A DNA stretch of 64,000 bases from Cyprinodon diabolis. Taxonomy: Eukaryota; Chordata; Actinopteri; Cyprinodontiformes; Cyprinodontidae. The stretch's first letter is position 1. Each line of letters begins with the position of its first letter. The notes below the pieces were generated by a model. It was not told where the DNA came from, did not search any database, and saw only the letters and a list, made by a program, of their open reading frames with translations. Of this stretch, positions 1 to 11,194 are shown piece by piece. The translations under genes and the position numbers were made by a program. Where the stretch lies: NCBI GenBank assembly GCA_030533445.1, contig CM060070.1, positions 33,138,001 through 33,202,000 of the forward strand, given 5' to 3'.

Positions 1-573
1 TATCAACATGTTCATCATCTGTTCATTCATTGCTCGGCTGATGTAGACCTCCTGTCTGCAGGTGCAGCTTTAATTATTCACTCCTGGTATGTTTACATTT
101 AGTTATTTCCTCGTCCAGGAAGGTCGATTGTGGTTTGAAGCAGGTTCTGATGGTTCCTGCCAGAAAGAAGACGTCCTCTTAGCTTGTTTTTCAGGAGACC
201 AGCTGCAGATCCCTCCTCCTCTCCTGATGGGATGTTAAAGTCTCCTCTGGTTGATTCCCAGCCGCTCGTTCTCATCAGGTCCTGCTGCATCGCCTTAGAG
301 GAGGAGGAGCGGCGGTAAATTATCCGTAAACTGGTTCTCTGCAGCTCTGGGTTGTTTTGATCCAGACGGCCTCATCCCACACAGACTGTGGGTTTGCAGC
401 ATGGAGGGTCCTAATGGGCCTTCAGATCAGTCTGAGGGGACATCTTCAGCCGTGCATTTACAGAAGCATGTCTGCAGCGCTTTGGGAGCTAAAGAACCTT
501 CCATCACTGGGCTGAAGGGGTCAGAGGTCACTGTCTGGTATCAGGGGTAAACCAGAGGTTTTTCAGGGGTAAT

Positions 574-575
<2 letters not shown>
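1..575. other. Unassigned DNA, no gene seen
   Basis: No long open frame, RNA gene or repeat boundary is recognisable here. Composition is mixed and resembles ordinary fish intergenic or intronic DNA. Confidence 0.4.

Positions 576-603
<28 letters not shown>
576..603. repeat. Poly-C homopolymer (28 C)
   Basis: An uninterrupted run of about 28 C residues (poly-G on the other strand). Such runs can form G-quadruplex structures, and their length is often misassembled. Confidence 0.95.
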
Positions 604-604
<1 letters not shown>

Positions 605-1680
605 TCTAAAGTGAAGGCTCCTCAGGAGGTCCTGTGGGGAACGAGGACCCTGAAGGAGCTCTGACAACTGCCGTCCTCACATGGAGGCTGAGTGGAGAAG
701 CGGTGACAGGCGAGCGGCACTGGATGATGAATGGTCCACGCCGTGTGGCTCTGACACGGCTCTACGCGAACAAAGTCATTTTAGATTGCAGGGAGGAGGA
801 AGAGGAGGTCGGAACAACAGAATCCGTCTGTGTGCTCTTTGCGTTTATATTATTTAGTGTCTAATCAAATGTGTCTGTCATATATTGTTCTGTGAACAAA
901 CAGAACAACAGATCCATTCATGGTCAAACAGCTACTGTACCTCTGCAGATATAGAACAAATCTATTAAAAATATTTAAACTCTAAACATTTATCAGTAAA
1001 AAACGAACCTAATAAAACTAAACATTTGTCTACAGAAGAAAAGATGAATGAAAATTTATGAAAATCATAAAATTAAGTTCAAGTTTAGTTTTATGTTTGG
1101 GAGCCAAGGTTTACACTGAAGAAATCAGAATGTGTTAGATTGGCTTTAAACTGATTTAGAGCAACTGGATGTAGATTCAACATTTTAGTACAGTATCTTA
1201 AAGACTGATTTTCATTTAAGACATCAATAACAATTAATTATCCTTAATTTCATTTGATTATTCTGAGGAACTGAAAATGGGTCAGGAACCCATAAACTGG
1301 CAGAGGAACCTGTTACTAGCTGTGTTTTATTTTAGGCTAAAATCATTAAGGACTCTTTATCCAAAGTGTATCCGAACTCTCCATGATCAGGTCTGTCTGA
1401 ATAGTGCTGGCATTAAGGAAGGAAGGGAGAGGAAGCAGGATGGAGCAGAGGGAGCTCCTGATGTTCCTGTTCAATGCTAGGAGCTATAATATTTCACTAC
1501 ATCCTTTGCCTGGCAGGGCCTATAGTTACGGCCCACCTCATGGTGTTAAATAAAAATACATCATAATATATAAGCTAATGTCCACAACTTGATATGTTTT
1601 AGTTCTTCTCCAGAGGACTGGAGCTCCAACCAATCAGTTAACGAAAGGTATGAACTAGGAACAGGAGGTAGGAGCTGGGG
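604..1680. other. Unassigned AT-rich DNA
   Basis: Short frames only (for example 634-864), without recognisable domains. No repeat ends or RNA genes were identified. Confidence 0.4.
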
Positions 1681-1905
1681 GAGTGTTGGCTTAGTGGTTA
1701 GAGCAGTGCCCTTGTGCTCTGAGAAGGTTCAAAGTACCTAGTTTGATCTCTACAGCCTGCACTCTGGGTCCTTGGGCAAGACCCTTAACCCCACACTGCT
1801 CCCCGGGCGCCGCACAGTGGCAGGCAAGTGCTCCATAAGGGGATGGGTTAAATGCAGAATGAATTTCTCCAGTGTGAGATCAATAAAGTTCAGTTTAGGA
1901 ACAGA
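1681..1905 (+). mobile_element. tRNA-derived SINE with V-SINE-type core
   Basis: The head carries an A-box-like block at about 1692-1706 (TAGTGGTTAGAGCAG) and a B-box-like block at about 1726-1736 (GGTTCAAAGTA). It is followed at about 1757-1800 by the CTTGGGCAAGACCCTTAACC block typical of vertebrate V-SINE central domains. The 3' part ends in a GAGATCAATAAAGTTCAG tail that probably mimics a partner LINE 3' end. Seen: boxes and core order. Known: V-SINEs are RNA polymerase III transcribed and mobilised by LINEs. The exact ends are approximate because no clean target duplication was found. Confidence 0.75.
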
Positions 1906-2280
1906 ACGTAGGAGCAACAGTTGGGAATCAGCTTTAGACAAAGGAGCCAATCATAGGGCTCCTTTCCAGAATGGAGCACAAAGTTTGCGAAAAACGTTAA
2001 GAATAACTAAAAGCATGTTAGCATCTGGTGAAAGAAAACTTCCCCTGTCATTGCCAGACATTTTATTACCAGTTATCTTTATTCTGAGGAAGACGAGGGG
2101 TCATAGAGTCGATGCAGGGAGGAAAAACTTTCTGGCTGGTTCTCTGTGACCACTGGAAGGAGCTGCTGCTTCATGTTTCAGCCTCAAAACCGGAGAACCA
2201 AACCTCTGTCCTCTGGAGAACAGGGCCTGATGGAAGTGGTTCCGTGAAACACCTGATGTCTAATTACATTAAATTAAATT

Positions 2281-2571
2281 AATGGAAAAAATCTAAATCC
2301 GGATAAGTAATTTTTCCTTAAAATAAGTCCATTTGTTCTTGGATTGAGGAGGTAAAAGAGACATTTTGCCAATGGAACAAGACAATTTAAACATAAACTA
2401 GGAAAACACATTAGCATTGTCTTATTTCAAGTGCATATTATCTAATTATCTTATTTCAAGAGTAAAAATACTCATTTCATTGGAAAATATCTCATTTACT
2501 TACTCAAATTAAGGGTAAATACACTTAATTTAAGAAATTTGTACTTATTTCTAGATTGTTTTTCCAGTGTT
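2281..2571. mobile_element. Possible MITE with imperfect terminal repeats
   Basis: The right end reads as CACTGGAAAAACAATC on the minus strand. The left end carries ATGGAAAAAATCTAAAT, an imperfect inverted counterpart. The AT-rich interior with repeated CTTATTT and CATTT blocks is typical of small non-autonomous fish DNA elements. No matching target duplication could be found, so superfamily and exact ends are uncertain. Confidence 0.35.
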
Positions 2572-5220
2572 GACTGGGAGCTGAAAGGGTCATTTCTGAT
2601 CCCTGAAGAAATGAGGTGCCACTCACCGCCCCATTATCTTAAAGAAGGATGGATTAAAGGCAGACCTGCTTTTTATGGAAAAACAAATCTGAATTTTTTT
2701 TCTACTTTGGATAAATTGGATAAAACAATACAACTCCATAGAAAGAGAAATGTAGTTTCCGTGCAACTTCCAGGTTTCATCTCATCAGAGAGTTAGTTGT
2801 CTTATTCTATTATGAACGGCTGCCTGTTTATTTAGCTCTTCTGTGTCCAGAACCAGTCCCATACATCTACATTAGGGCCACTTTCAGGGAGCCGTTCAGC
2901 ACCTTCTCTGTATGTAAATGATCCTGCAGAGGTAGCAGCAGATGGATGGAGAGCAGCTGAGATCTATCATTGTTCGCTGGCTTCAGTAAAAACCAATTTT
3001 CTTGTTTGTAGGAGCAGTTGCTGCTCGCTCCGTCTGCAGAGGCTTTGATAAACGAGGCAGCTGGACTTTTCCTCAGAGCACCTCTGCAGCCGGCGGCTCC
3101 CTTCCACTCCATCGGCTTGATGAGACGCTCAGGATGAAGCTAAATGAAACCATGTGAGCAGACCTCAGGGAGGAAGAGGGAGACCTGCACGCAAAGGCAG
3201 GACAGGAAAACGAAACACCAACCTTGGCAGCAGGATTGAAATAGAGCAAACAAGCGCCGCTGTTTAAGGAGAGATGAAAGAAATCATCCTGACAAAACTG
3301 AGGAAAAATAAACCTAAAGCTGGATGGATGAGGCCGCAGTCTGCTGCTCCAAGGGAAGCTGGTTCCCCATCAAGTTAAACAACCAGCTGTAGATTCATAC
3401 AGCTCTTTGCATCACCAGAGACTAGAGATCTGCCTGGAAAACAAAGTCTGACGTCTATAAATGAGGCTTTATGCTAAAACTGAACCAGTTTCTTTGCAGG
3501 TTTGTCTAAAGGAAGAGAGAATTGTCTCAGAGCTGAGGTGATTACAGCACAACAGGTCATACTGACCAATTATCTGTCTATCATGAAGCAAAAATAAAAA
3601 ACCAGCAGAGACTAACTGGTGAATTTTTCTATATTTCTGGTTTAACTCCTGTAGAAATCTATCTTCTTAGTGATGACAGGATGGAGCAGAAGGACGGAGG
3701 GAGCTCTACATCGAAGAGGGGTCAGAGGAAATGGTTGGAGCTCTCGTCCAGCTGGGAGGAGACTCCAGAACCGACTGGAGCAGCTAACTGGTCCCTCTGG
3801 TCTGGGAACAGTTTGGGTTCCCAGTGAGAGTCTCTTGGATTTCAGGGTTCTGATCCACGACTTGATCTCAGGAAACCAGGACATGGATGGAGCACTGGAT
3901 CATAGGTACCCATCCATTAATGTCTTCATCCAGTTTCACTTCCTCTCCTGTAATGAGCAGAGTGATTAAACCAGCGTCCTGATTGGCTCAGGCTTGGCAG
4001 AGAGGGATTGCATCCCATTACTCCCAGTGATCTAATTGGTGTCTTTTGGCAGCAGTTGCCAGGTACTTAATGAGGCCTGTTGAGGCTGATGTATGGCTGC
4101 TGGGACGTCTGTCCTGTTGTCCCAGAGACAGGGACGCTAATAGTGCATGAAATAGCTGTCACTGTGAGGACCAGAGATGGGTTCACATTGATGCATCTGT
4201 TTGTGAAAGGAAAGGCGTGATGTTTAACATCTTCATGCTGGGACTCATCAGTCCAGACTGGGACACCACAGATCCTGTTTACTCCCTGACGTCCTGCGTC
4301 TACCTGAAAGCTGTCAGAAAATTACATCATTGATGCTTTCCTTTTAACATCATAGGAAAATCTAGCTGTATAAACATAAAATGTTGCAAAAAATGGTAAA
4401 AACTGTGTCATATAGAAACAAGAGTTTTTTTAACCGTTAGAAGGCCTTACGAGGCAAACCACAAGGCTGAGTTCCAGTCCCACTCCTCTTTTAGTCCTTA
4501 CTTTTAGAAGAGTTTTATAGATTTCCCAGTTTTCAAGCTTTAGTTTAAATACTCTAATGTAGAGCGAATGCAGTGATTATGCTCAACTGTAACCATGGTG
4601 ACAGTCATGAATAACAATAAACCGAGACTGACCCTAAAAGACAAAGTAGCTGCTAAATATATATATTACAATTTATTCTAGTTTACAAAATGTGTTTCTA
4701 GAGGTTTGTACATCGGATATGAAAGCTCCATACGTCATGCATGAGTGGGAAAGTCATCATCAATCTAAAGCTGTTCACTGAAACCAGAGGAACAAAAGAA
4801 CAGTTTTGAAAGAGGTCTGATCTGAGCTTCTAAATCTATGTGTGAAAAACAAAGATGGGAGAACTTAAAGAACTGAGATGATCAGCAGACGGGTTCATCA
4901 CCACTGCTGACGTCACGGAGGCGGTTCATCGATTCGACAGTATGAACACTAACCATCCTCCTCTCTGCGACGTCCAGCAGCGGTTTGAACACGTCTACAT
5001 TTATTCTACTGATAAACTGAGGACTCGGAGGTTCTTTGGGTTTAGGGTTAGGCCACAGAAAGGACTGGAAATGAACAGCAGTCAATGCAGGGTCCTCAGT
5101 TAGTCTGTAAATCAGGGAGTGTGTGTGAGGGACAGGCAGGCAGTGCTGGGTCCCCATAAGCATCCCACTGATTGATTGGGACGTCAGCCCAGATAAAAGA
5201 TGCCGTCCTCATGGCCCAGA
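2572..5220. other. Unassigned DNA
   Basis: No supported gene. Frames such as 3670-3969 and 4882-5163 show no domain, no splice context and no codon pattern that I can defend. The stretch may be intronic or intergenic. Confidence 0.4.
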
Positions 5221-5550
5221 CACCCCTCCCCTCCACAGAAACACACACACCCATACTCTTTCTGCCATCGTAGTGAGGACCATGTGTTGACTCCCATTGC
5301 CTTAAATTGATTTTCCGTCATTTTGAACCCTTTCTACGCCCTAACCCTAAACCTAACCATTACCAATGCTTTCCTCACCCTAATGCAATTGATACCTTAG
5401 CCCTAAACCTACCTACCAACAGCAAACTAGCATGTAAGGACCTCCAAACTGTCCTCACTTTGCAACAACTGGTCCTCAATTTGATGGTGAAATTGGAAAA
5501 ATGGTCCTTACTCTGAGGGCTAGACAGGTACACACACACACGCACACACT
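5221..5550. repeat. CCTAA-rich dispersed repeat ending in a CA microsatellite
   Basis: Imperfect CCTAACC/CCTAAACC blocks (about 5338-5410), then phrases of the type GTCCTCACTTTG and GGTCCTCAATTTG, end in a CA/CG-type microsatellite (5529-5550). This arrangement is a common dispersed repeat in fish genomes. The telomere-like blocks are imperfect and not a tandem array, so a true internal telomere is unlikely. A matching fragment (GGGTTTAGGGTTAGG) lies near 5037-5051. Confidence 0.5.
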
Positions 5551-5726
5551 TCACTGTAGTCACTGTAGCATGACGATGTTCATCAGAAATATCAGTTTAT
5601 ATCTTTAGAATATATCTACAAATAGAAGCTGTTTATAATGCTTTTGTGTGATAGATTGATATACACATATAGATATTTGGAGCAGTTAGGGGGGATTCTA
5701 GTTAAAGAAATAAATTACAAAAGGCA

Positions 5727-5761
5727 ATTTATTCTAGTTTAACAGTTAAACTAGAATAAAT
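5727..5761. repeat. Perfect 17-bp-arm palindrome, 1-nt centre
   Basis: Arms 5727-5743 and 5745-5761 are exact reverse complements around a single A at 5744. They are built from ATTTATTCTAG/CTAGAATAAAT. A related half-site (AATTTATTCTAGTTTA) lies near 4671, so this may be a pair of MITE ends or a recent inverted duplication. Confidence 0.85.
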
Positions 5762-5989
5762 GCTCAGTTCAGCAGTTTTTGAAGTTATTTTGTGACACAG
5801 GGAAATTGATTCCCTCCCAGTCTGATTGGTTTCTCATTCATGGTTTCTTTACCTCCCAGTTACTTCCTGTTTACTGCAGAGAGCTTTAGAGATTCAGCTA
5901 ATTGTTCTGGTTAGTTTCTCCTACAATCATCAACTAATTCTGGGGCTTTAGTACAGTGCACAAAAGGGCACAAAAGCATTTGTACTTCC

Positions 5990-6595
5990 AGCAGAGGATG
6001 AGGAGCCCACGTGCCCCCACCCATCCTCACCACCTTCTACAGAAGCACCATAGAGAGCGTTCTGATCAGCTGTCTCACTGAGAGGTGTGGAGGCTGCAGC
6101 GTCTCAGACTGGAAGAAAGTGAGGACAGTAGTGAGAACAGCAGAGAAGATCATCAGGGCTCCTCTTCCCTCCATTAAAGACATTTCATCTCAGCGCTGCG
6201 TGTCTTTAGCCCGTAACATCATCAGTGACCCCTCACCCCCCCACCATGGACTGTTCTCCCTGCTGCCCTCTGGGAAGAGGCTTCAAAGCATCAGATGCAG
6301 GCCCAGCAGATTCCACAACAGCTTCTTCCCCACTGCCATTAGACTGCTGAACTCTAAATCATGTCACAGGCTCTGCATCAAACTGATAACACCAAACCAA
6401 AACACTGCAAATTGCAACATATTTTATGCCCTAAACTTCCATATAAATGCATTTTTTTTTTGCACCATATTTTTTCCCCACATTGTTTACATTTGATCAC
6501 TGCTGCACTTTAAGAGATGGAAATGTCATGAGAGCTGCACACACATTTAGTTTTGTATGCACTCTCTATACAAAATGACAATAAATGTCTAATCC
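5990..6595 (+). mobile_element. Rex1/CR1-type LINE 3' end (pol C-terminus and 3' UTR)
   Basis: The frame 6011-6496 encodes the C-terminal region after the RT of jockey-superfamily LINEs. Recognisable blocks are FYRSTIESVL, a VVRTAEKI block, the region around SISEPs-like DPSPPHHGLFSLLPSG, and FFPTAIRLLNS. The 3' part ends near 6595 in AATGACAATAAATGTC. The element is strongly 5' truncated, without endonuclease or RT core, as expected from incomplete reverse transcription. Rex1, CR1 and L2-related clades cannot be separated by eye. A piece of the RT core of the same kind of element lies at 24720-25095. Confidence 0.8.
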
Positions 6596-6599
6596 AGGT

Positions 6600-7860
6600 T
6601 AGATCACCTGAATGCTTAGTTCAGAATTCGGCCTGTAGGGGGCGCTGCTGCTGTTCTTATCAGCAGTCTCTGCTCTTCCAACTCTCATTCTGCCTCTTCC
6701 CTGTTCTCTGTGTATCTCTTTCTCCCCCCCACCCGGAGGAGGAGCTGCTAATGTTCTGACATCTCTATCAGGAGCAGAGAGGAGTCGCCTGCAGAGAAGC
6801 AGTCAAACATCAGATGTAGGAGCCTGACTGCAGCATCAGGCTGGATGTTTTTTTTTCTTTTGTGGAGTGAAACTGCTACATGAGACAGAGAGTGCTGATC
6901 CTAAAAGTTTCTGGTTTGATTTGATGATTGTCTGGAAGAAATGCAGAGTTTTGGTCTGATGATTGCAGCTAAATTCAAAAACAGCTGATATGGGAGTTAA
7001 ACTGTGCTTTAGTCAAACCATTCTGGTGCAAAAACTAGAGACATGGATAGTAGTAACTATTTACATTAGTCAACAACCGGTCTATGGTTGAACCACATCA
7101 AGAGAAATTAGTAAAACATAGACATAAATACAAACCAATCCAAAAACACTGAACAATGTCTGGGGACCCAGATGAAACAACAATGTCTGCATTGTTTCAT
7201 CATGTACCTTTGTCTACTGTGCCATCTGTGATCAAAAAGACCCTGAACGTAATTTTATGACCCAGAAAGGATATAAAAATCTTGATTTTTCCTAAACATT
7301 CAAGTTTCTGACCCACAAACTTACAGCTAGATGCACCTGGAGCTCTGGCTGTTAACCTCCTGAGGTACACAGGAAGAGAGTAACTGTAGGTCTATGAATG
7401 AAATAAAATGTTTTAACCGTCATTCATCAGTTTATCTACTGATGAACCAAACTAAAACATTAATAGGAACTACTTCTCATGTTCTTCTGGATCCAATGAA
7501 GTTCACAGGAACAAATCTAAGATCTCTGGAAAATGTTTAAGTTCACATCTACAACTGTTTGTAAAAAATAATCCATCCACAGAAAATCTAGAGTGGAGCT
7601 GAATGAAATTGTTTTACTGGGAAAAACAGTATAACAATGTGTGAGAAATTCTGAGGTGTCCAAAATATATAAACATTTACTTCTAGTATCTATGGCAACA
7701 ACAACTCTAATTCTGCAACTATAGGAATAGACAGCATGGTGTGACATCATACATCTGGGATATCACACCTGACAACCACCTGCCGCCATTACAAGAGGGG
7801 TTAACATCTGCGTAGTAAAGACTAGTTCTGACTGTATATAGATAGGCTTACTGTGAAAAC
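6600..7860. other. Unassigned DNA
   Basis: Frames at 6553-6759 and 7517-7750 show no domains. No repeat boundaries were found. Confidence 0.4.
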
Positions 7861-7867
7861 CGTCCTG

Positions 7868-8017
7868 ATGCCAAAGTCTTGTGTTGCTTATGGATGCAGT
7901 AGTAATGCCTTACAGGCATATAGATCATCTTTCTATGGTTTTCCAACAAAAAAAGACCAAAAATATTGGCTTGGATGCAAAACCTTGAGTCGAAAATCTA
8001 AGAGGACCTATGTTTAG
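7868..8017 (+). pseudogene. THAP-type zinc finger N-terminal remnant
   Basis: A 49-residue frame from ATG 7868 to TAG 8015 begins MPKSCVAYGC, matching the start of THAP domains, whose C2CH signature opens with a Cys-x(2-4)-Cys pair (here Cys5 and Cys10). It continues with aromatic and FP residues (YGFP near 23-26) and a Trp at 34, as in THAP domains. The frame ends before the C-x2-H half of the zinc site. THAP domains occur in P-element-like transposases and in host factors. In this setting a decayed P-element-like or other THAP transposon is the likeliest source, but a host THAP gene fragment cannot be excluded. Confidence 0.55.
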
Positions 8018-8273
8018 TATATATTGACTTTATATTACTAAGTGCAAAAAAATTAGGAGATGAAGGATGATATAATAAATTCTCTGAAGAGGTTTGTGGG
8101 TGGCTTTTAAAAAAGCTGTTTTAATTTAGCTCTAGAAGGACAGTTTTGTGGTCCTACCTCCAGTGCACCAGCCAGCTCCTGGCCACCTGTAACCCTTATC
8201 CCTGCCCTCAATCTGTTTCCCCAGCAAATTTATCCAATCTGCTTCCGTGATCCTTCAATCCTCCTCAGTTAGC
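8018..8273. other. Unassigned DNA beside a hAT insertion
   Basis: No gene recognised. From 8150 onward the pyrimidine-rich text continues across the hAT insertion to about 9180, so 8150-8281 and 9095-9180 were one sequence before the insertion. Confidence 0.45.
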
Positions 8274-8281
8274 CTCTATAG

Positions 8282-9086
8282 CAGAGGTCATGGATCCAGA
8301 CCCACCTGCTGGCTAATCCGGACCCAACCTGATTTAAAACATTCATAAATTATTGCATATTGTCCGACAACAGTGTTTAAACATCACTTGCGCAGCTTCT
8401 CCTGCTTGGATGGAAAGCCATTCGGAGCATTCGAATTAGCCGATGAGCTGCTGTTAGTCTGAGTTGCTGATTCCAGCTACTTTTAGACACAGCAGGCAAC
8501 CTTTGGCAAGCTGGGAGGTGGGAAAGAAGGAGAAGACGATGACGGAAAAAGAGCAGAGAAAGTGTGGACTGCTGGAAGAACTGCGGTGAACTGGTCAAAG
8601 AAAAGTGAAATGGTGCTCAAAGATGACGTTGAACATTTAGAGTATGTTTGGCTCAACCTGCTGCTGTGAAGCAGGATTCTCCACCATGAACAGAATCAAA
8701 AATAAATATCGATCTAGATTCAAAATGAGCACCTTGATATGTGCTTGAGAATGGCTTTGTCTACATTCAAACCCAGGTTTAAATCCTTTCAGGGCAGCCT
8801 AAAGCCCACTGCTCTTATTAAGCCATAAAAAAAGAAAAAGTCAGTTCAGGTGTTTAAAAAAAAAAAGTGAAACAAGAAATAATATACTACTATATACTAA
8901 ACTGAAAGATTGTTGTTAGATTTTAAAAAGGAAAAACATGTATTACATAGATGCTTAAACACCTGCATTTTATTTTAGGGTTAAATAAAAAGTTACGGAT
9001 GATAATTAAAAATGTCTTTACTAGACCTTTAATGGTTGTTGATTTTCTATTTAAGGACCCCTCTGATTTTTAATTGGTTACCCCTG
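8282..9086 (+). mobile_element. hAT element, internally deleted, with 8-bp TSD
   Basis: The ends are CAGAGGT at 8282 and ACCCCTG at 9086 (inverted CAGRGGT). They are flanked on both sides by CTCTATAG (8274-8281 and 9087-9094), an exact 8-bp target duplication diagnostic of hAT-type transposition. The interior keeps only a fragment of the transposase C-terminus near 8660-8830. At about 805 bp it is far shorter than autonomous hATs (2.5-5 kb), so it depended on another transposase. Confidence 0.9.
8663..8829 (+). pseudogene. hAT transposase C-terminal (dimerisation) remnant
   Basis: The conceptual translation reads CCEAGFSTMNRIKNKYRSR from 8663, the conserved ERGFS-type block of the hAT dimerisation region in SCAND3/ZBED-like transposases. 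About 15 codons later a small deletion shifts the frame. The next frame continues with an LRMA-type helix and then FKPRFKSFQGSLKP and a stop near 8829. The catalytic RNase-H-like core is absent. Seen: the motif and the frameshift. Inferred: the internal deletion removed the rest of the transposase before or after insertion. Confidence 0.7.
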
Positions 9087-9477
9087 CTCTATAGCCAGCC
9101 TCTGTCTGCTGTAGCCTCTCCCCACCCTGGTGCTGTTTCCCCGGTGGATTAGAGCAAATTCTTTGTCATATCTGCCCTTATGTTTTGGTAGAAAGATTTA
9201 CTTTATTTTATTTTTAAATAAAGAGGTTTGGGAAAGTTATAGAAATTAAATACAGCAATGGCCTGAGAAATTCCTTCCAAACCTTGAAAACATTTGGATA
9301 TATGATGAAGCCTGAGATTCAGTAAGAGTCCCACAAATGGAAAATCATCAACAACGTTTTCTGCAGGATGAAACCCTTCAAAGTCCCATAATATTGAGCC
9401 ACAATGTTCTTGGTATCAAAATCATAGATCCCACAGGTGCCCTCATGCACACACCCCTGGAAAACAGCAACAACGAG

Positions 9478-9609
9478 TTAAATGGAGATGAATATCCTGA
9501 GATCAGACTCCTCCTCCTCATCATCATCTTCCTTGTATCTCTGGTTTTGGTGTTTCTGGAGCAGCTGAGCTGGCGGCTCCATCCTCTGCGCTTCATCAAA
9601 GTCACTCAT
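9478..9609 (-). CDS. Short acidic ORF, possible first coding exon (unknown)
   Basis: On the minus strand an ATG at 9609 opens a 43-codon frame starting MSDFDEAQRMEPPAQLLQ and continuing into an acidic KEDDDEEESDL stretch before TAA at 9478. Just upstream the minus strand reads TTTTACAG directly before CTCAATG, which resembles a splice acceptor ahead of a start codon. No good GT donor is visible before the stop. I do not recognise the protein. It could be a real small exon, a retained piece of a host gene, or chance. Confidence 0.25.
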   Translation of the reverse strand: MSDFDEAQRMEPPAQLLQKHQNQRYKEDDDEEEESDLRIFISI

Positions 9610-9612
9610 TGA

Positions 9613-10424
9613 GCTGTAAAACCAGACGATATTGGATTAGCAGCAGAGTTTGGTGGCGCTGAGGACATTAAGATGTAGATGACCTGATTAAGCCATGGGG
9701 GGGCACTGTTAGATTAGATTAGGAGCCTCACAGATCCTGAATCTGCTGTGCAAACAGCATCACATTAACAGGGTTTATTTTTAACATTTTGTTGGCTTTA
9801 CATCCTTAATGAGGCCAATTCTGGGAAAATATTCAAACCCTGCTTCAGCATCCGTGGGTTAAAATAACAAAAAGCCTGCCTCCCTGGGGGGCGCAGATGA
9901 TTGAGTTTATTTTGGAGAGATTTAATTATCTCCACACACTGAAAGTGAGTCAAGACTCTGTGACAGGATGGTAGATGATCATGTTGAAAATAAGCCCAGT
10001 GGGTCTCAAATGTAAACATTGATATTTTGATCTGATTGAGGTTCTGAGTTCAATCCAATTATGATTATTTTAGGGGGCCCGGCTGGAGGAAGGTTCTGAC
10101 CGCAGGTCCGACCACAGCCTGATCACCAAGGATGCTCAACCTCATGGATGGTTTTAGTCTCTGAATGGATCAAACCTCTACCTAGGGTCATAATACAGAC
10201 ATTTCAAACTTTATATTGATACTCAGGAATATGCAATATAATTTTTTATACCATGGGAGGAAAAAATGACAAATGCATAAAGAAATATTCTTAAAAAGTA
10301 AAATCTTGTCTTTCTCAGGCTTAACAGGTAACATGCTTTCTCAGCAGAATCAGAGAACTATGAATGTGCAAAAAATTCTAAACAAATACAAATACAACAT
10401 ATACTGACAATTAATTGCGTTCAG
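9613..10424. other. Unassigned DNA
   Basis: No coding frame with support and no repeat ends seen. Confidence 0.4.
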
Positions 10425-10505
10425 TTTATTTCTATAGCACCAATTCACAACACGTCATCTTCAGGCATTTACCAGAGACACTTCCAACACATCATTGTCT
10501 TCTAT
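10425..10505 (-). mobile_element. L2-type LINE 3' tail
   Basis: TTTATTTCTATAGCACCAAT followed by TTCACAACACGTCATCT is the reverse complement of the fish L2 3' terminus (GGCGCTATATAAATAAA preceded by TGAGATGAC). Only the last 80 bp or so remain. Confidence 0.7.
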
Positions 10506-10891
10506 TCATGGTTATTAATAGTTGCGGTTTATTTATCCATTAGTGTTATTTTGTGCAAATAATCTAGAAATCTAAAATTAAAAATAGCAAGCAACAACAT
10601 TTGTTTTTAGTATCAGTAACGTGCGAAATCAGCACTGTAACCCACCTCCACCGCTTTGAGTCCTTTTGATTAATACTTTCAGGACTTAATTGTCCTTTCG
10701 TCCTTTAAACACATCTTTTTTTTTCTGTCCATTAGTTTAAGCTGTGCTGTCATTGTTAAAGTGTAATAATAGGAGCCCATACCATGTTGCAACCTCCCAC
10801 CATGAAGTAGTCTAGCTGCAGGGACTGGTGGCAGGAGCACCACACTGCATTTTTATAATCCATACCAGAGGGTTTTTTTTTTTTTAAAGAG
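10506..10891. other. Unassigned AT-rich DNA
   Basis: Nothing recognisable apart from a T-run (10869-10885) just before the next insertion. Confidence 0.4.
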
Positions 10892-10899
10892 GTTTCAAC

Positions 10900-11186
10900 T
10901 AAGGGTGTGGGAAATAATTGTTTTGGCGATATATATCGTGATATTCGGCTGCCCAATATAATATCGATCTTTCACTTCTTAGCATCGATTTAAAAAAAAA
11001 AAATGGTTACATAAAACATTGATGGGAAAATGGGCTACTTGCTGTTTTATCTCATCATTTGATTTTGATAACCGGGGAAAATATGGCAATATATAGTGAT
11101 ACTGCAATATCGGGATAATATCGTATCGGGACCCAAGTATCGCGACATGTATCGAATCGCAACACTCATGCTAATACTCACCTCTA
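10900..11186. mobile_element. Small hAT-like MITE with 8-bp TSD
   Basis: The duplication GTTTCAAC flanks the element at 10892-10899 and 11187-11194. The ends are TAAGGGTG at 10900 and CACCTCTA at 11186 (inverted TAGAGGTG), giving an imperfect TARRGGTG terminal repeat. The interior is rich in TATCG and GATAT blocks with no coding potential. The 8-bp duplication argues for hAT mobilisation. Confidence 0.7.
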
Positions 11187-11194
11187 GTTTCAAC

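Noticed and set aside
5330..5410. Interstitial telomere
   Set aside because: CCTAA-like blocks are few, irregular and embedded in a known-looking dispersed repeat, not a TTAGGG array.
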